Shown here: piece by piece, positions 40,049 through 49,100 of the stretch | How positions within the stretch are numbered: position 1 is the stretch's first letter | Layout of the letters: every line of letters starts with the position of its first letter | Assembly: GCF_029968035.1 (NCBI RefSeq) | Contig: NZ_JASCIQ010000020.1 | Span: 62,001 to 126,000, forward strand | Direction of reading: 5' to 3' | Source: Streptomyces cavernicola | Lineage (GTDB): Bacteria; Actinomycetota; Actinomycetes; Streptomycetales; Streptomycetaceae | DNA length: 64,000 nucleotides | The notes under the pieces: model-generated | Told to the model about the DNA's origin: nothing | The model's input: the letters and a program-made list of their open reading frames with translations, nothing else | Database searches by the model: none | Program-made: the position numbers and the translations under genes

Positions 40049-41187
40049 CACACTGTGACATCAATTTTTCGAAGGCCCCCCGCCTCCCGGCCACACACCC
40101 CCTCCCCACGGTCCCCCTGGAGGACGCGGTCGCCCGCCAGTTCCGCCTCCTGGAGTGCACGGCCGCGCACTTCGACGGCCGGGAGCTGTTCGCGTCCGAC
40201 GTCGGGGTCGTACCGGAGTTGGGGCGTCCGCGTACGACCGCGCGGGTGGAGGCGGTGCTCGCGGACTTCCTCGGCGCCGAGGACGCGGCGCTTGTGCAGG
40301 GCGCGGGCACCGGGGCGATCCGCGCCGCCCTCGGGCAGGTCAGCGGGCCGCTGCTCATCCACGACGCGCCGGTCTACCGCACCACCGAGGCGACGCTGCG
40401 CGGCCTCGCCGTGGAGCCGGAGCGGGTCGACCTCAACGACCCGTCCGCGCTGCAACTCGCCCTGTCCGAGGGCCGGTTCGGCTGGGCGTACGTGCAGCAC
40501 ACCCGGCAGCGGCTCACCGACTCGTACGATCCGGGCGCGGTGCTCGCGGCGTGCCGGGCGGCCGGGGTGCGGACGGTCGTGGACGACAACTACGCCGTCC
40601 TCCGGGTGCCCCGCTGCGGGGTCGAGCTCGGCGCCGACGCGTCCTGCTTCTCGCTGTTCAAGCTGCACGGGCCGGAGGGCGTGGGGGTGGTGGCGGGCGC
40701 GCGCGACCTGGTCGGGAAGGTGCGGCGGGACAACTACTCGGGCGGCGGCCAGGTCCAGGGCCACCAGGCGCTCGACGCGCTGCGGGCCCTCACGCACGTG
40801 CCGGTGATGTGGGCGCTGCAGTCGCGGGTGGGCGCGGAGGTGGCGGAGCGGCTCGCGGCGGGCGAGGTCGAGGGGGTGGCCGAGGTGCGGATCGCGAACG
40901 CACAGGACCGCTGCGTCCTCGTCCGGCTCAGCGCGCCGGTGGCCCGCGCGCTGCCGGAGGCCGCGGCCCGGCACGGCGCGGCACCGCACCCGGTGGGCGC
41001 CAACTCCCGTTACGAGATCGCCCCGTTGTTCTACCGCCTGTCCGGCTCGTCCCTGGCCGACGCCCCGGAGCTCGCGGACTGGGCGGTGCGCATCAACCCG
41101 ATGCGGGCCGGCGCGGACCTCGTCGTGGACATCCTGCGCCGCGCCCTCGCCGACCTGCGCACGCCCGGGAGCCGCCCGTGTTCCTGA
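40045..41187 (+). CDS. YhfS-like PLP-dependent aminotransferase-fold enzyme
   Basis: A 380-aa protein; ATG 40045 overlaps the php stop. Fold-type I features: a Gly-rich segment (DAALVQGAGTGAIRAALGQV), cofactor-binding Asp (RTVVDDNYAVL) and the Schiff-base Lys in ADASCFSLFKLHGPEGVGVV. YhfS-type proteins are annotated as aminotransferases or lyases; the reaction is unknown. The context (hydrolase plus a second PLP enzyme) suggests catabolism of an unusual amino-acid derivative, which is inference. Confidence 0.8.
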   Translation: MTHCDINFSKAPRLPATHPLPTVPLEDAVARQFRLLECTAAHFDGRELFASDVGVVPELGRPRTTARVEAVLADFLGAEDAALVQGAGTGAIRAALGQVSGPLLIHDAPVYRTTEATLRGLAVEPERVDLNDPSALQLALSEGRFGWAYVQHTRQRLTDSYDPGAVLAACRAAGVRTVVDDNYAVLRVPRCGVELGADASCFSLFKLHGPEGVGVVAGARDLVGKVRRDNYSGGGQVQGHQALDALRALTHVPVMWALQSRVGAEVAERLAAGEVEGVAEVRIANAQDRCVLVRLSAPVARALPEAAARHGAAPHPVGANSRYEIAPLFYRLSGSSLADAPELADWAVRINPMRAGADLVVDILRRALADLRTPGSRPCS

Positions 41188-42404
41188 GCACCGTGCTCGC
41201 CCGCAACCCGGCCCTCGTCGACGCCGCGGCGGAGCTGCACCGCGCGGGCGCGATCCCGCCGGACACGTATGTCGTCGACCTGGACGCGGTCGAGGCGAAC
41301 GCCGCGCTGCTCGCCGCCGAGGCCGGGCGGCTCGGCCTCGGCCTGTGGTTCGTGGTCAAGCAGATCGGCCGCAACCCCGAGCTGATCAGGGCGATCGTCC
41401 GGCACCTCCCCCGGTACGCGGCGATCGACCGGCCTGAGGCGGAGGCGCTGCACGCGGCGGGCGGCCGTGCGGGCAACCTCGGCCATCTGGCGCAGATCCC
41501 GCGCCGCGCGCTGCCCGCGCTGCTCGCCCGGCGGCCGGAGGCGGTCACGGTCTTCGACGTGGACAACGCCCGCGCTGTCTCCGACACGGCAAGCGAACTC
41601 GGCTTCGTACAGGACGTGTTGGTACGGGTCGAGGGTGCGGCGGACGCGACGTTCCCCGGTCAGGAGGGCGGGGTGCCGCTCGCCGGCCTGGAGGCGTTCG
41701 CGGGCGCGGTGGAGCGGATGGACGGGGTGCAGATCGCGGGCGTCACAGCCTTCCCGTGCCTGCGCTGCGACCCGGCGACGGGACTGCCGGAGCCCACGCC
41801 CAACCTCCGACTCGCCCTGCAGGCACGGACGTTGCTCTCCGACCGAGGCCACGGGCACCGGGACGAACACGGGCATGGGCGTGGGCATGCGCCGCTCAAG
41901 CTGAGCGCCCCCGGCGTGACCTGCGCGGCCACGCTCCCCCTGCTCGCCGCGCACGGCGTCACGCACGGCGAGCCCGGCCACGCCCTGACCGGCACGACCC
42001 CGCTGCACGCCGCCGACCTGCGGCAGCCGGAACGACCGGCGTACGTGTACGTCACGGAGGTCGCCCACACGCTCGTGGACGGCCGGCCCGCCCTGTTCGG
42101 CGGCGGTTTCTACCCGCGCGGCGGCGTCGAGTCGGCGCTCCTTCCCCGTACCGGGGAACGCCTCGCGGTCCTGGCCGCGCCGCCCGGCCACATCGACTAC
42201 TACCGCCTGCTCGCGCCGCCCGTCGGGCCCCGCCCCCGCCCCGGCGACACGGCGCTCCTCGCGTTCCGCACGCAGATGTTCGTCACCCGCAGCACGGTCG
42301 CGGTCGTCGCGGGCCTGTCCCGCGCCGCGCCCCGCCTCGTCGGCCTGTACGACTCCCACGGGCGCCCGGACCCGTACGTACGACAGAGTCCGGGCCGCCC
42401 GTGA
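41178..42404 (+). CDS. YhfX-like PLP enzyme (alanine-racemase fold)
   Basis: A 408-aa protein; GTG 41178 lies 10 bases inside the end of the YhfS-like gene. The N-terminus TYVVDLDAVEANAALLAAEA and LWFVVKQIGRNPELIRAI carry the PLP Lys of the fold-type III barrel. YVTEVAHTLVDGRPALFGGG belongs to the C-terminal beta domain. A Gly/His-rich insertion (about residues 230-245, RGHGHRDEHGHGRGH) is unusual and may bind metal or be a spacer. Racemase or epimerase activity is likely but the substrate is unknown. Last gene of the operon. Confidence 0.8.
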   Translation: MFLSTVLARNPALVDAAAELHRAGAIPPDTYVVDLDAVEANAALLAAEAGRLGLGLWFVVKQIGRNPELIRAIVRHLPRYAAIDRPEAEALHAAGGRAGNLGHLAQIPRRALPALLARRPEAVTVFDVDNARAVSDTASELGFVQDVLVRVEGAADATFPGQEGGVPLAGLEAFAGAVERMDGVQIAGVTAFPCLRCDPATGLPEPTPNLRLALQARTLLSDRGHGHRDEHGHGRGHAPLKLSAPGVTCAATLPLLAAHGVTHGEPGHALTGTTPLHAADLRQPERPAYVYVTEVAHTLVDGRPALFGGGFYPRGGVESALLPRTGERLAVLAAPPGHIDYYRLLAPPVGPRPRPGDTALLAFRTQMFVTRSTVAVVAGLSRAAPRLVGLYDSHGRPDPYVRQSPGRP

Positions 42405-42417
42405 AGGCGACCCGGAC
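42388..42417. terminator. Bidirectional terminator between the yhf-like operon and ffh
   Basis: GTCCGGGCCGCC (42388-42399) and GGCGACCCGGAC (42406-42417) form a 12-bp stem with one mismatch and a 6-base loop containing the TGA of the YhfX-like gene. It lies between two convergent genes, so it can serve both. Confidence 0.65.
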
Positions 42418-42441
42418 CCGGGACCGTGCGTACAGCAGGAC

Positions 42442-43992
42442 TCAGCTCATGAACTTCTTGAACTCGTCGGGCAGTTCGAAGTTCTGACCGTCCTGGCCGG
42501 CCGGCAGGCCGAACGCGCCGCCGCCCTGCTGCGCCTGCTCGCGCCGGGCCGCGGCCTCCTGCTCCTCCTGCTTGCGCTTCATCGGGTTGCCGGACTTCCG
42601 CTTGCCCTTGGCCACCTTCTGCTTCTTCTTCTGCCGGCCGGGGCCGCCGCCCATGCCCGGCACGCCCGGCATCCCCGGCATGCCGCCGCCCTGGGCCATC
42701 TTCGACATCATCTTGCGGGCCTCGAAGAACCGCTCCACGAGGTTCTTCACCGCGCTGACCTCGACACCCGAACCACGCGCGATACGGGCGCGGCGCGAGC
42801 CGTTGATGATCGTCGGCTCGGAGCGCTCGGCCGGGGTCATCGACTTGATGATCGCGGCCGTGCGGTCGACGTCGCGCTCGTCGATGTTGTTGATCTGGTC
42901 CTTGATCTGGCCCATGCCGGGCATCATGCCGAGCAGCTTGGAGATGGAGCCCATCTTCCTGACCTGCTCCATCTGGGCCAGGAAGTCGTCGAGCGTGAAC
43001 TCCTTCGGGCCCTTCTGCAGCTTGGCCGCCATCTTCTCGGCCTCGGCCTGGCTGAAGGTCTGCTCGGCCTTCTCGATCAGCGTGAGCATGTCGCCCATGC
43101 CGAGGATGCGGGACGCCATGCGGTCCGGGTGGAACGCGTCGAAGTCGTCCAGCTTCTCGCCGTTGGAGGCGAACATGATCTGCTTGCCGGTGACGTGCGC
43201 GATCGACAGGGCCGCACCGCCGCGGGCGTCGCCGTCGAGCTTGGAGAGCACCACGCCGTCGAAGCCGACGCCGTCGCGGAAGGCCTCCGCGGTGTTCACC
43301 GCGTCCTGACCGATCATCGCGTCGACGACGAAGAGGACCTCGTCGGGCTTGACCGCGTCGCGGATGTCCGCGGCCTGCTGCATCAGCTCCTGGTCGATAC
43401 CGAGGCGGCCGGCGGTGTCGACGATGACGACGTCGTGCACCTTCTGCTTGGCGTACTCGACGGAGTCCTGCGCGACCTTGACCGGGTCGCCGACGCCGTT
43501 GCCCGGCTCCGGGGCGTAGATCCCGACGCCGGCGCGCTCGGCGACGACGCTCAGCTGGTTCACGGCGTTGGGGCGCTGCAGGTCACAGGCGACGAGCAGC
43601 GGCGAGTGGCCCTGGCTCTTCAGCCAGAGGCCGAGCTTTCCGGCGAGCGTGGTCTTACCGGCGCCCTGCAGACCCGCGAGCATGATCACGGTCGGCGGGT
43701 TCTTGGCGAAGCGGAGGCGGCGGGTCTCGCCGCCGAGGATGCCGATGAGCTCCTCGTTGACGATCTTGATGACCTGCTGGGCGGGGTTCAGGGCCTGGGA
43801 GACCTCGGCCCCGGTGGCCCGCTCCTTGACCTGCTTGATGAACGCGCGCACGACGGGCAGTGCGACATCGGCCTCGAGGAGGGCGATACGGATTTCCCGC
43901 GCCGTGGCGTCGATGTCCGCCTCGGAGAGACGCCCCTTGCCGCGGAGGTTCTTGAAAGTCGCTGCGAGGCGATCGGAGAGAGTGTCGAACAC
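42442..43992 (-). CDS. ffh: Signal recognition particle protein Ffh
   Basis: A 516-aa SRP54 GTPase. N domain (MFDTLSDRLAATFKNLRGKG), G domain with GLQGAGKTTLAGKLG, DTAGRLGIDQ and SKLDGDARGG, then the Met-rich M domain (LLGMMPGMGQIKDQI, MMSKMAQGGGMPGMPGVPGM) that binds 4.5S RNA and signal sequences. GTG start at 43992. The C-terminal tail is Gly/Met/Lys-rich, as in other Streptomyces. Its receptor FtsY is coded at 52801. Confidence 0.97.
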   Translation of the reverse strand: MFDTLSDRLAATFKNLRGKGRLSEADIDATAREIRIALLEADVALPVVRAFIKQVKERATGAEVSQALNPAQQVIKIVNEELIGILGGETRRLRFAKNPPTVIMLAGLQGAGKTTLAGKLGLWLKSQGHSPLLVACDLQRPNAVNQLSVVAERAGVGIYAPEPGNGVGDPVKVAQDSVEYAKQKVHDVVIVDTAGRLGIDQELMQQAADIRDAVKPDEVLFVVDAMIGQDAVNTAEAFRDGVGFDGVVLSKLDGDARGGAALSIAHVTGKQIMFASNGEKLDDFDAFHPDRMASRILGMGDMLTLIEKAEQTFSQAEAEKMAAKLQKGPKEFTLDDFLAQMEQVRKMGSISKLLGMMPGMGQIKDQINNIDERDVDRTAAIIKSMTPAERSEPTIINGSRRARIARGSGVEVSAVKNLVERFFEARKMMSKMAQGGGMPGMPGVPGMGGGPGRQKKKQKVAKGKRKSGNPMKRKQEEQEAAARREQAQQGGGAFGLPAGQDGQNFELPDEFKKFMS

Positions 43993-44079
43993 GGCGGTCG
44001 CAGATCCTCAGGGTCGGGGGCGAAGACAGTCGCTCTCCAGGGTATCGGGCTCGGCAAACTGCTCCGGCGGGCGACTGCG

Positions 44080-44582
44080 TTTTCCCCTCCCCGCCCCTTC
44101 CCGAAAGCTTGCAGCAGCCTCGGGGGCTGCGCCCCCGGCCCCCTCCCCGCTTCGTCGTTCGGCTGCCGCGCCACCGTGGCTGATCGCGCAGTTCCCCGCG
44201 CCCCTATCGGGGCACGTGAATCCAGCCCCTCCGGCGTTTGAGGAGCGGGGGTCCGGGGGCTGGCCCCCGAGCGGGGTCAGGGGCGGAGCCCCGAAGCGGG
44301 GTCGGGGGCGGAGCCCCAAGGCGGGGTCCAGGGGCGGCAGCCCCGGGCGGGGGAATGGGGGCGGCAGCCCCGAAGCGGGGGAATGGGGGCGGCAGCCCCG
44401 AAGCGGGGTCCAGGGGCGGCAGCCCCGGGCGGGGGAATGGGGGCGGCAGCCCCGGGCGGGGGAATGGGGGCGGCAGCCCCGAAGCGGGGTCCAGGGGCGG
44501 CAGCCCCGGGCGGGGGGCCGGGGGCGCAGCCCCCGGGGCTGTCCGTTGAGGACTTTCGGGAAGGGGCGGGGTGGGGAAAGAG
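44080..44582. repeat. Composite GC-rich intergenic repeat with inverted ends, copy 1
   Basis: The block is bounded by TTTTCCCCTCCCCGCCCCTT on the left and its near inverse, ending AAGGGGCGGGGTGGGGAAA, on the right. Inside are GCGCAGTTCCCCGCGCCCCT, CCCTCCGGCGTTTGAGGAGC and then about ten tandem GC-rich units with core GGGGCGGCAGCCCC(G) spaced about 26-29 bases. The same modules occur at 51775-52692. It fills the gap between ffh and glnD, where no gene is seen. Confidence 0.85.
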
Positions 44583-44589
44583 CAGGGCC

Positions 44590-47067
44590 TCAGGCTCGCA
44601 GTGCCTCCTCCACCCCCCGGGCCAGCTCCAGCGCCGACCGCGCGGCCAACGGCTCCCCCTCCCCGTCCGTGACATAGAACGCATCGACCGCGTTCGACCC
44701 GAGCGTCGAGGCGTGCGCACTCCGCACCCGTACGCCCGAGGCCTCCAGCGCACGGCCGATCCGGTGCAGGAGGCCCGGGGCGTCCTGGGCGCGGACCTCG
44801 ATGACGGTGGCAAGCCGGGAGCCCGCGGCGGCGACCGTGACCCGGGGCGGCGGCGCGGGCGCACCCCGCCTGCGCGGGTAGGCGGCGTCGCGCTCGGCGA
44901 GGCGGCCGGGGATGTCGAGGGAGCCGTCGAGGGCGCGCACGAGGTCGGCGCGGAGCCGGGTGGCCTGCGGCAGGGCGCCGAACTCGGTGGCGACCCGCCA
45001 GTCGAGGAAGAGCACGGAGCCCTCGGCGGGCACCCCGTCGGGCAGGTCGAGGACGCTGACCTCGGCGGTGCGGACGGTGAGCCGGTGCAGGGCGAGCACC
45101 CCGGCCACGGCGGGCAGCACGCCCGGCTGGTCGGGCACGGCGATCTGCAGCTCGACGCCGAGGGGTTCGTCGGCCGAGTCCGGCCCCGGCTCCTCGGTCT
45201 GCGCGCGCAGCGCGAGCACAGGGCCGCCCGACCGGTACGCCTCGACGGCCAGACGTTCCTGCTCGGCGGTGGTGGGCGCGGCCGCCGGCTGCGGTGGCGG
45301 ATCCCCGGCCAGCACGGCGTCGACCCGGGCGACCAGGTCCGCGACGAGCGAGGCACGCCACGCGGACCAGGCGGCGGGCCCGGTGGCGAGGGCGTCCGCC
45401 TCGGTCAGGGCGTGCAGCAGCTCAAGGGCGGACGCGGTGCCGACGGCCGCGGCGACGGACTCGACCGTCGCCGGGTCGTCCAGGTCCCGCCGCGTCGCCG
45501 TCTCGACGAGCAGCAGGTGGTGGCGGACGAGCCGGGCGAGGACCGCGACGTCGTCGGCGTCGAAGCCGATGCGCGCGGCCACGTCCTTGGCGATGACCTC
45601 GCCCGCCACGGAGTGGTCGCCGGGCCAGCCCTTGCCGATGTCGTGCAGGAGCGCGGCGACGAGCAGCAGGTCGGGCCGGCCGACGCGGCGGGTGAGGGCG
45701 GCGGCGCGTACGGCGGTCTCGACGAGGTGGCGGTCGACGGTCCAGGTGTGCACGGGGTTGCGCTGTGGCCGGCAGCGGACGCGTTCCCAGTCGGGCAGGA
45801 GACGGCTGATCAGGCCTTCGGCCTCAAGCGCTGCCCAGACGTCGACGGTGCCGGGGCCCGCGCCGAGCAGGGTGACGAGTTGTTCGCGGGCCTCGGCGGG
45901 CCAGGGCGCGGGCAGCGGTTTCCCGGCGCCGGCGAGGCGGCGTACGGCGTGCGGGGAGAGCGGGAGTCCGGCCTGGGCGGCGGCCGCGGCGGCGCGCAGG
46001 GCGAGCACCGGGTCGCGGTCGGGCCGGGCGGCGCGGGCGAGGACGACCTCGCCGTCCTGTTCGACGACGCCCTCGGCGAGCGGGGTGCGCTCGGGCTCGG
46101 GCTTGCCGCCCCCGCGTCCGCCGAGCCCGCCCCGCCCGCCGAGCAGCGAGCGCAGGCGCGGCTTCGCGGACCGGGCCCGCAGCACCCGTCCGACCTCGCG
46201 CCACGTCACGTCGGAGGCGTACGACAAGGTCCGGGCGGCCTCGTACACCTGCCGGAGCAGCGCATCGGAGTCCAACAGGCCGAGTTCTTCGGCGACTTGG
46301 GTCTGTTCCTGGAGGGCGAGCCGGTCGGTGGCGCGGCCGGTGGCGAGGTGGAGGGCGTCGCGTACGTCGAGGAGGGTGCGGCGGGCCTCGGCGAGGCCGG
46401 CGCGGGGGGCGTCGGCGAGCCAGGAGGCGGCGACGGCGCGCAGGGCGGTGGCGTCGCGGAGGCCGCCGCGGGCCTCCTTGAGGTCGGGTTCGAGGAGGAA
46501 CTGCAACTCGCCCTGGCGCTCGGCCCGTTCCTCGCAGAGTTCGCGGAGTTGGGGCAGGCGTTTCGGGGCCTGGTTGCGCCAGTCGGCGAGGACGGTGGTG
46601 CGCAGCGAGGCGGTGAGGCCGAGGTCGCCCGCGACGTGCCGGGCGTCGAGCAGGCCGAGCTGGACTTTCAGGTCGTCGGCGGCGGTCTTGCGGGCTTCGG
46701 CGGGGGTGCGGACGGAGTGGTCCAGGGCGAGGCCGAGGTCCCAGACCGGGTACCAGAGGCGGTCGGCGAGGGCGGCGACGGTGTCCGGGTCCGCGCTGCC
46801 GTCGTGCAGCAGGAGCAGGTCGAGGTCGCTGCGCGGGGAGAGTTCACCGCGCCCGTACCCGCCGACGGCGACGAGGGACACCCCGCGCATTCCGCCTGCC
46901 GCCGGGGCGAAGAGGCCGGTGAGCCATTCGTCGGTCAGCTCGGCGAGGGCGGCACGGCGCGGCGGCCCGGACCGCGCCTCCCCGCTCTGGAGGAGGTGCA
47001 GCCGGGCCGCCGCGTAGCCGCTGGGCTCGGGGTCTTCCGCTTGCGTGATCACATCGACACTCGTCAC
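44590..47067 (-). CDS. glnD: PII nucleotidyltransferase/removing enzyme GlnD
   Basis: An 825-aa bifunctional enzyme. The nucleotidyltransferase motif is at about residues 67-87 (AVGGYGRGELSPRSDLDLLL), the HD hydrolase motif in VAALLHDIGKGWPGDHSVAG, and two ACT glutamine-sensing domains are C-terminal (last one ATVIEVRAQDAPGLLHRIGR). In Streptomyces GlnD adenylylates GlnK at Tyr51 rather than uridylylating it. It follows glnK on the same strand with a 26-base gap, in the amtB-glnK-glnD operon. Confidence 0.96.
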   Translation of the reverse strand: MTSVDVITQAEDPEPSGYAAARLHLLQSGEARSGPPRRAALAELTDEWLTGLFAPAAGGMRGVSLVAVGGYGRGELSPRSDLDLLLLHDGSADPDTVAALADRLWYPVWDLGLALDHSVRTPAEARKTAADDLKVQLGLLDARHVAGDLGLTASLRTTVLADWRNQAPKRLPQLRELCEERAERQGELQFLLEPDLKEARGGLRDATALRAVAASWLADAPRAGLAEARRTLLDVRDALHLATGRATDRLALQEQTQVAEELGLLDSDALLRQVYEAARTLSYASDVTWREVGRVLRARSAKPRLRSLLGGRGGLGGRGGGKPEPERTPLAEGVVEQDGEVVLARAARPDRDPVLALRAAAAAAQAGLPLSPHAVRRLAGAGKPLPAPWPAEAREQLVTLLGAGPGTVDVWAALEAEGLISRLLPDWERVRCRPQRNPVHTWTVDRHLVETAVRAAALTRRVGRPDLLLVAALLHDIGKGWPGDHSVAGEVIAKDVAARIGFDADDVAVLARLVRHHLLLVETATRRDLDDPATVESVAAAVGTASALELLHALTEADALATGPAAWSAWRASLVADLVARVDAVLAGDPPPQPAAAPTTAEQERLAVEAYRSGGPVLALRAQTEEPGPDSADEPLGVELQIAVPDQPGVLPAVAGVLALHRLTVRTAEVSVLDLPDGVPAEGSVLFLDWRVATEFGALPQATRLRADLVRALDGSLDIPGRLAERDAAYPRRRGAPAPPPRVTVAAAGSRLATVIEVRAQDAPGLLHRIGRALEASGVRVRSAHASTLGSNAVDAFYVTDGEGEPLAARSALELARGVEEALRA

Positions 47068-47093
47068 CCAACAGCTCCTAGCTAAAAGGCACT

Positions 47094-47432
47094 TCAGAGC
47101 GCGTCGGGCCCGCGCTCGCCGGTGCGGACCCGTACGGCGGTGTCGACGGGGACGCTCCAGACCTTGCCGTCGCCGATCTTTCCGGTGCGGGCGGCCTTCA
47201 CGACGACCTCGACGAGCTGTTCGGCGTCGTCGTCCTCGACCAGGACCTCGATGCGGATCTTGGGGACGAGGTCGACGGTGTACTCGGCGCCGCGGTACAC
47301 CTCGGTGTGCCCGCGCTGCCGGCCGTAGCCGCTGGCCTCGGTGACGGTGAGTCCGTGTACCCCGAAGGCCTGCAGGGCCTCCTTGATCTCGTCGAGCCGG
47401 TGCGGCTTGACGACCGCGGTGATGAGCTTCAT
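47094..47432 (-). CDS. glnK: PII nitrogen regulatory protein GlnK
   Basis: A 112-aa PII protein: MKLITAVVKPHRLDEIKEAL, the T-loop with modifiable Tyr51 (GHTEVYRGAEYTVDLVPKIR) and the C-terminal nucleotide-binding block (AARTGKIGDGKVWSVPVDTA). It senses 2-oxoglutarate and ATP/ADP and binds AmtB. ATG 47432 overlaps the amtB stop by 4 bases, so the two are translationally coupled. Adenylylation by GlnD in Streptomyces is established; here it is inferred from the conserved residues. Confidence 0.97.
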   Translation of the reverse strand: MKLITAVVKPHRLDEIKEALQAFGVHGLTVTEASGYGRQRGHTEVYRGAEYTVDLVPKIRIEVLVEDDDAEQLVEVVVKAARTGKIGDGKVWSVPVDTAVRVRTGERGPDAL

Positions 47433-48796
47433 GCGTCCACCTTCTTGTTCTGCGTCGCCGTGGCCGCGGCCTCGGCGGTCCTCGCGGGGGGTGCGGCCTG
47501 CACGGTACGGGGGAGGCTGCCGCCGCCCGCGCCGCTGAAGTCGTAGGCGGTCTCGGCGTGTTCGAGCTGGTCGATGCCGGAGACCTCGTCGTCCTCGCTG
47601 ACGCGCATGCCGATGGTCTTGTGGATGACCCAGGCGAGGAGGGCGGAGACGATCAGGGAGTACGCGAAGGTCACGACGACGCCGAGGGCCTGCTTGCCGA
47701 GCTGGTCGAGGCCGCCGCCGTAGAAGAGGCCCTTGGCGTCGGACTGGACGCCGCCGGTGGCGAAGAAGCCGACGAGCAGGGAGCCGATGACACCGCCGAC
47801 GAGGTGGACGCCGATCACGTCGAGGGAGTCGTCGTAGCCGAACTTGAACTTGAGGCCGACGGCCATGGCGCAGAGGACACCGGCGAGGGCGCCGACGGCG
47901 ATCGCGCCGAGCGGGGAGACGGAGCCGCCGGCCGGGGTGATGGCGACGAGGCCCGCGACGGCGCCGGAGGCGGCGCCGAGGGTGGTGAACGCGCCGTGCC
48001 GGATCTTCTCGTACGCGAGCCAGGCGAGCATGGCGGCGGCGGTGGCGACCTGGGTGTTGACGAACATCACGGCGCCGACGCCGTCGTTGTTGCCGAGCCA
48101 GGAGCCGGCGTTGAAGCCGAACCAGCCGAACCAGAGGAGCCCGGCGCCGAGCATGACGAGCGGCAGGGAGTGCGGCCGCATCGGGTCCTTCTTGAAGCCG
48201 ACGCGCTTGCCGATGACGAGGATCACGCCGAGGGCGGCGGCGCCCGCGTTGATGTGTACGGCGGTGCCGCCGGCGAAGTCGATGACGCCGAGCTCGAAGG
48301 CCCAGCCGCCCTCGCCCCACACCCAGTGCGCGACGGGGAAGTACACGATGGTGGCCCAGAGCGCGATGAACAGCGCCCAGGCGGTGAACTTCACGCGGTC
48401 GGCGAGGGCGCCGCTGATCAGCGCCGGGGTGAGCACGGCGAACATCAGCTGGAAGACGGCGAAGACGTAGACGGGGATGTCGTACGAGCCCCACAGTTCG
48501 TTCAGGCCGATGCCGCTGAGGCCGACGAAGTCGGGGTCCCAGCCGATGACGGAGCCGGTGTCGGTGCCGAAGGCGACGCTGAAGCCGTAGAGCACCCACA
48601 GGATCGTGACGATCCCGAGGCTGATGAAGCTCATCATCAGCATGTTGAGGGTGGACTTGACTCGGACCATGCCTCCGTAGAAGAAGGCCAGTGCCGGAGT
48701 CATCAGCATCACCAGGGCGGAGCAGATGAGCATGAATCCGGTGTTGGCGGCAGAGAGCTGCGGGGCTTCTGCGGCGATCGTGATGCCTGGAGGCAT
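47429..48796 (-). CDS. amtB: Ammonium transporter AmtB
   Basis: A 455-aa transporter with about eleven membrane helices. Signature regions: SALVMLMTPALAFFYGGMVR, DFAGGTAVHINAGAAALGVI (the channel His region) and GVHLVGGVIGSLLVGFFATG. I chose ATG 48796 because GAGGAG lies just upstream; ATG 48847 is a longer alternative. A GlnR-type operator lies about 95-130 bases upstream. Its stop overlaps glnK. Confidence 0.96.
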   Translation of the reverse strand: MPPGITIAAEAPQLSAANTGFMLICSALVMLMTPALAFFYGGMVRVKSTLNMLMMSFISLGIVTILWVLYGFSVAFGTDTGSVIGWDPDFVGLSGIGLNELWGSYDIPVYVFAVFQLMFAVLTPALISGALADRVKFTAWALFIALWATIVYFPVAHWVWGEGGWAFELGVIDFAGGTAVHINAGAAALGVILVIGKRVGFKKDPMRPHSLPLVMLGAGLLWFGWFGFNAGSWLGNNDGVGAVMFVNTQVATAAAMLAWLAYEKIRHGAFTTLGAASGAVAGLVAITPAGGSVSPLGAIAVGALAGVLCAMAVGLKFKFGYDDSLDVIGVHLVGGVIGSLLVGFFATGGVQSDAKGLFYGGGLDQLGKQALGVVVTFAYSLIVSALLAWVIHKTIGMRVSEDDEVSGIDQLEHAETAYDFSGAGGGSLPRTVQAAPPARTAEAAATATQNKKVDA

Positions 48797-48889
48797 CGGC
48801 GTCTCCTCGTCGTGAGCGGCCCGTGCGGGCGGAGCCTGTGCGGTCATGAGGGGTGGGCCGGTTATGCGCCACGAGATTGGCGCAGCGCG

Positions 48890-48927
48890 GTTTCCGTCGA
48901 TGCCCCTCGTTGTTTCGCCGCAGTGAC
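48890..48927 (-). promoter_or_regulatory. GlnR operator upstream of amtB
   Basis: On the minus strand the site reads GTCAC-n6-GAAAC-n6-GGGCA-n6-GAAAC, with perfect 6-base spacing. This matches the Streptomyces GlnR box (gTnAC-n6-GaAAC, repeated), three of the four half-sites being good and one (GGGCA) degenerate. GlnR activates amtB-glnK-glnD under nitrogen limitation in S. coelicolor, so nitrogen control is expected here. The rest of the 304-base gap to nsdA shows nothing else. Confidence 0.8.
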
Positions 48928-49100
48928 GAAGACGTCGTGCGTGTTACGCGTGCATGAACTGCCGGACCTCGCGCACGGCGGGGTCCGGACAGGAGCCGGC
49001 CGCGGCGGGCCATCCGGCTGACCTGGCATGGGGGAGCCGAGTCGGGCAGTCGTGGATGGTCCGGCCGCGGCCGGGGTTCAGGGGGTGCGGTGGGCCGTGG

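Noticed and set aside
44280..44540. Possible CRISPR array
   Set aside because: The units are adjacent GC-rich tandem repeats without unique spacers, and no cas gene is present.
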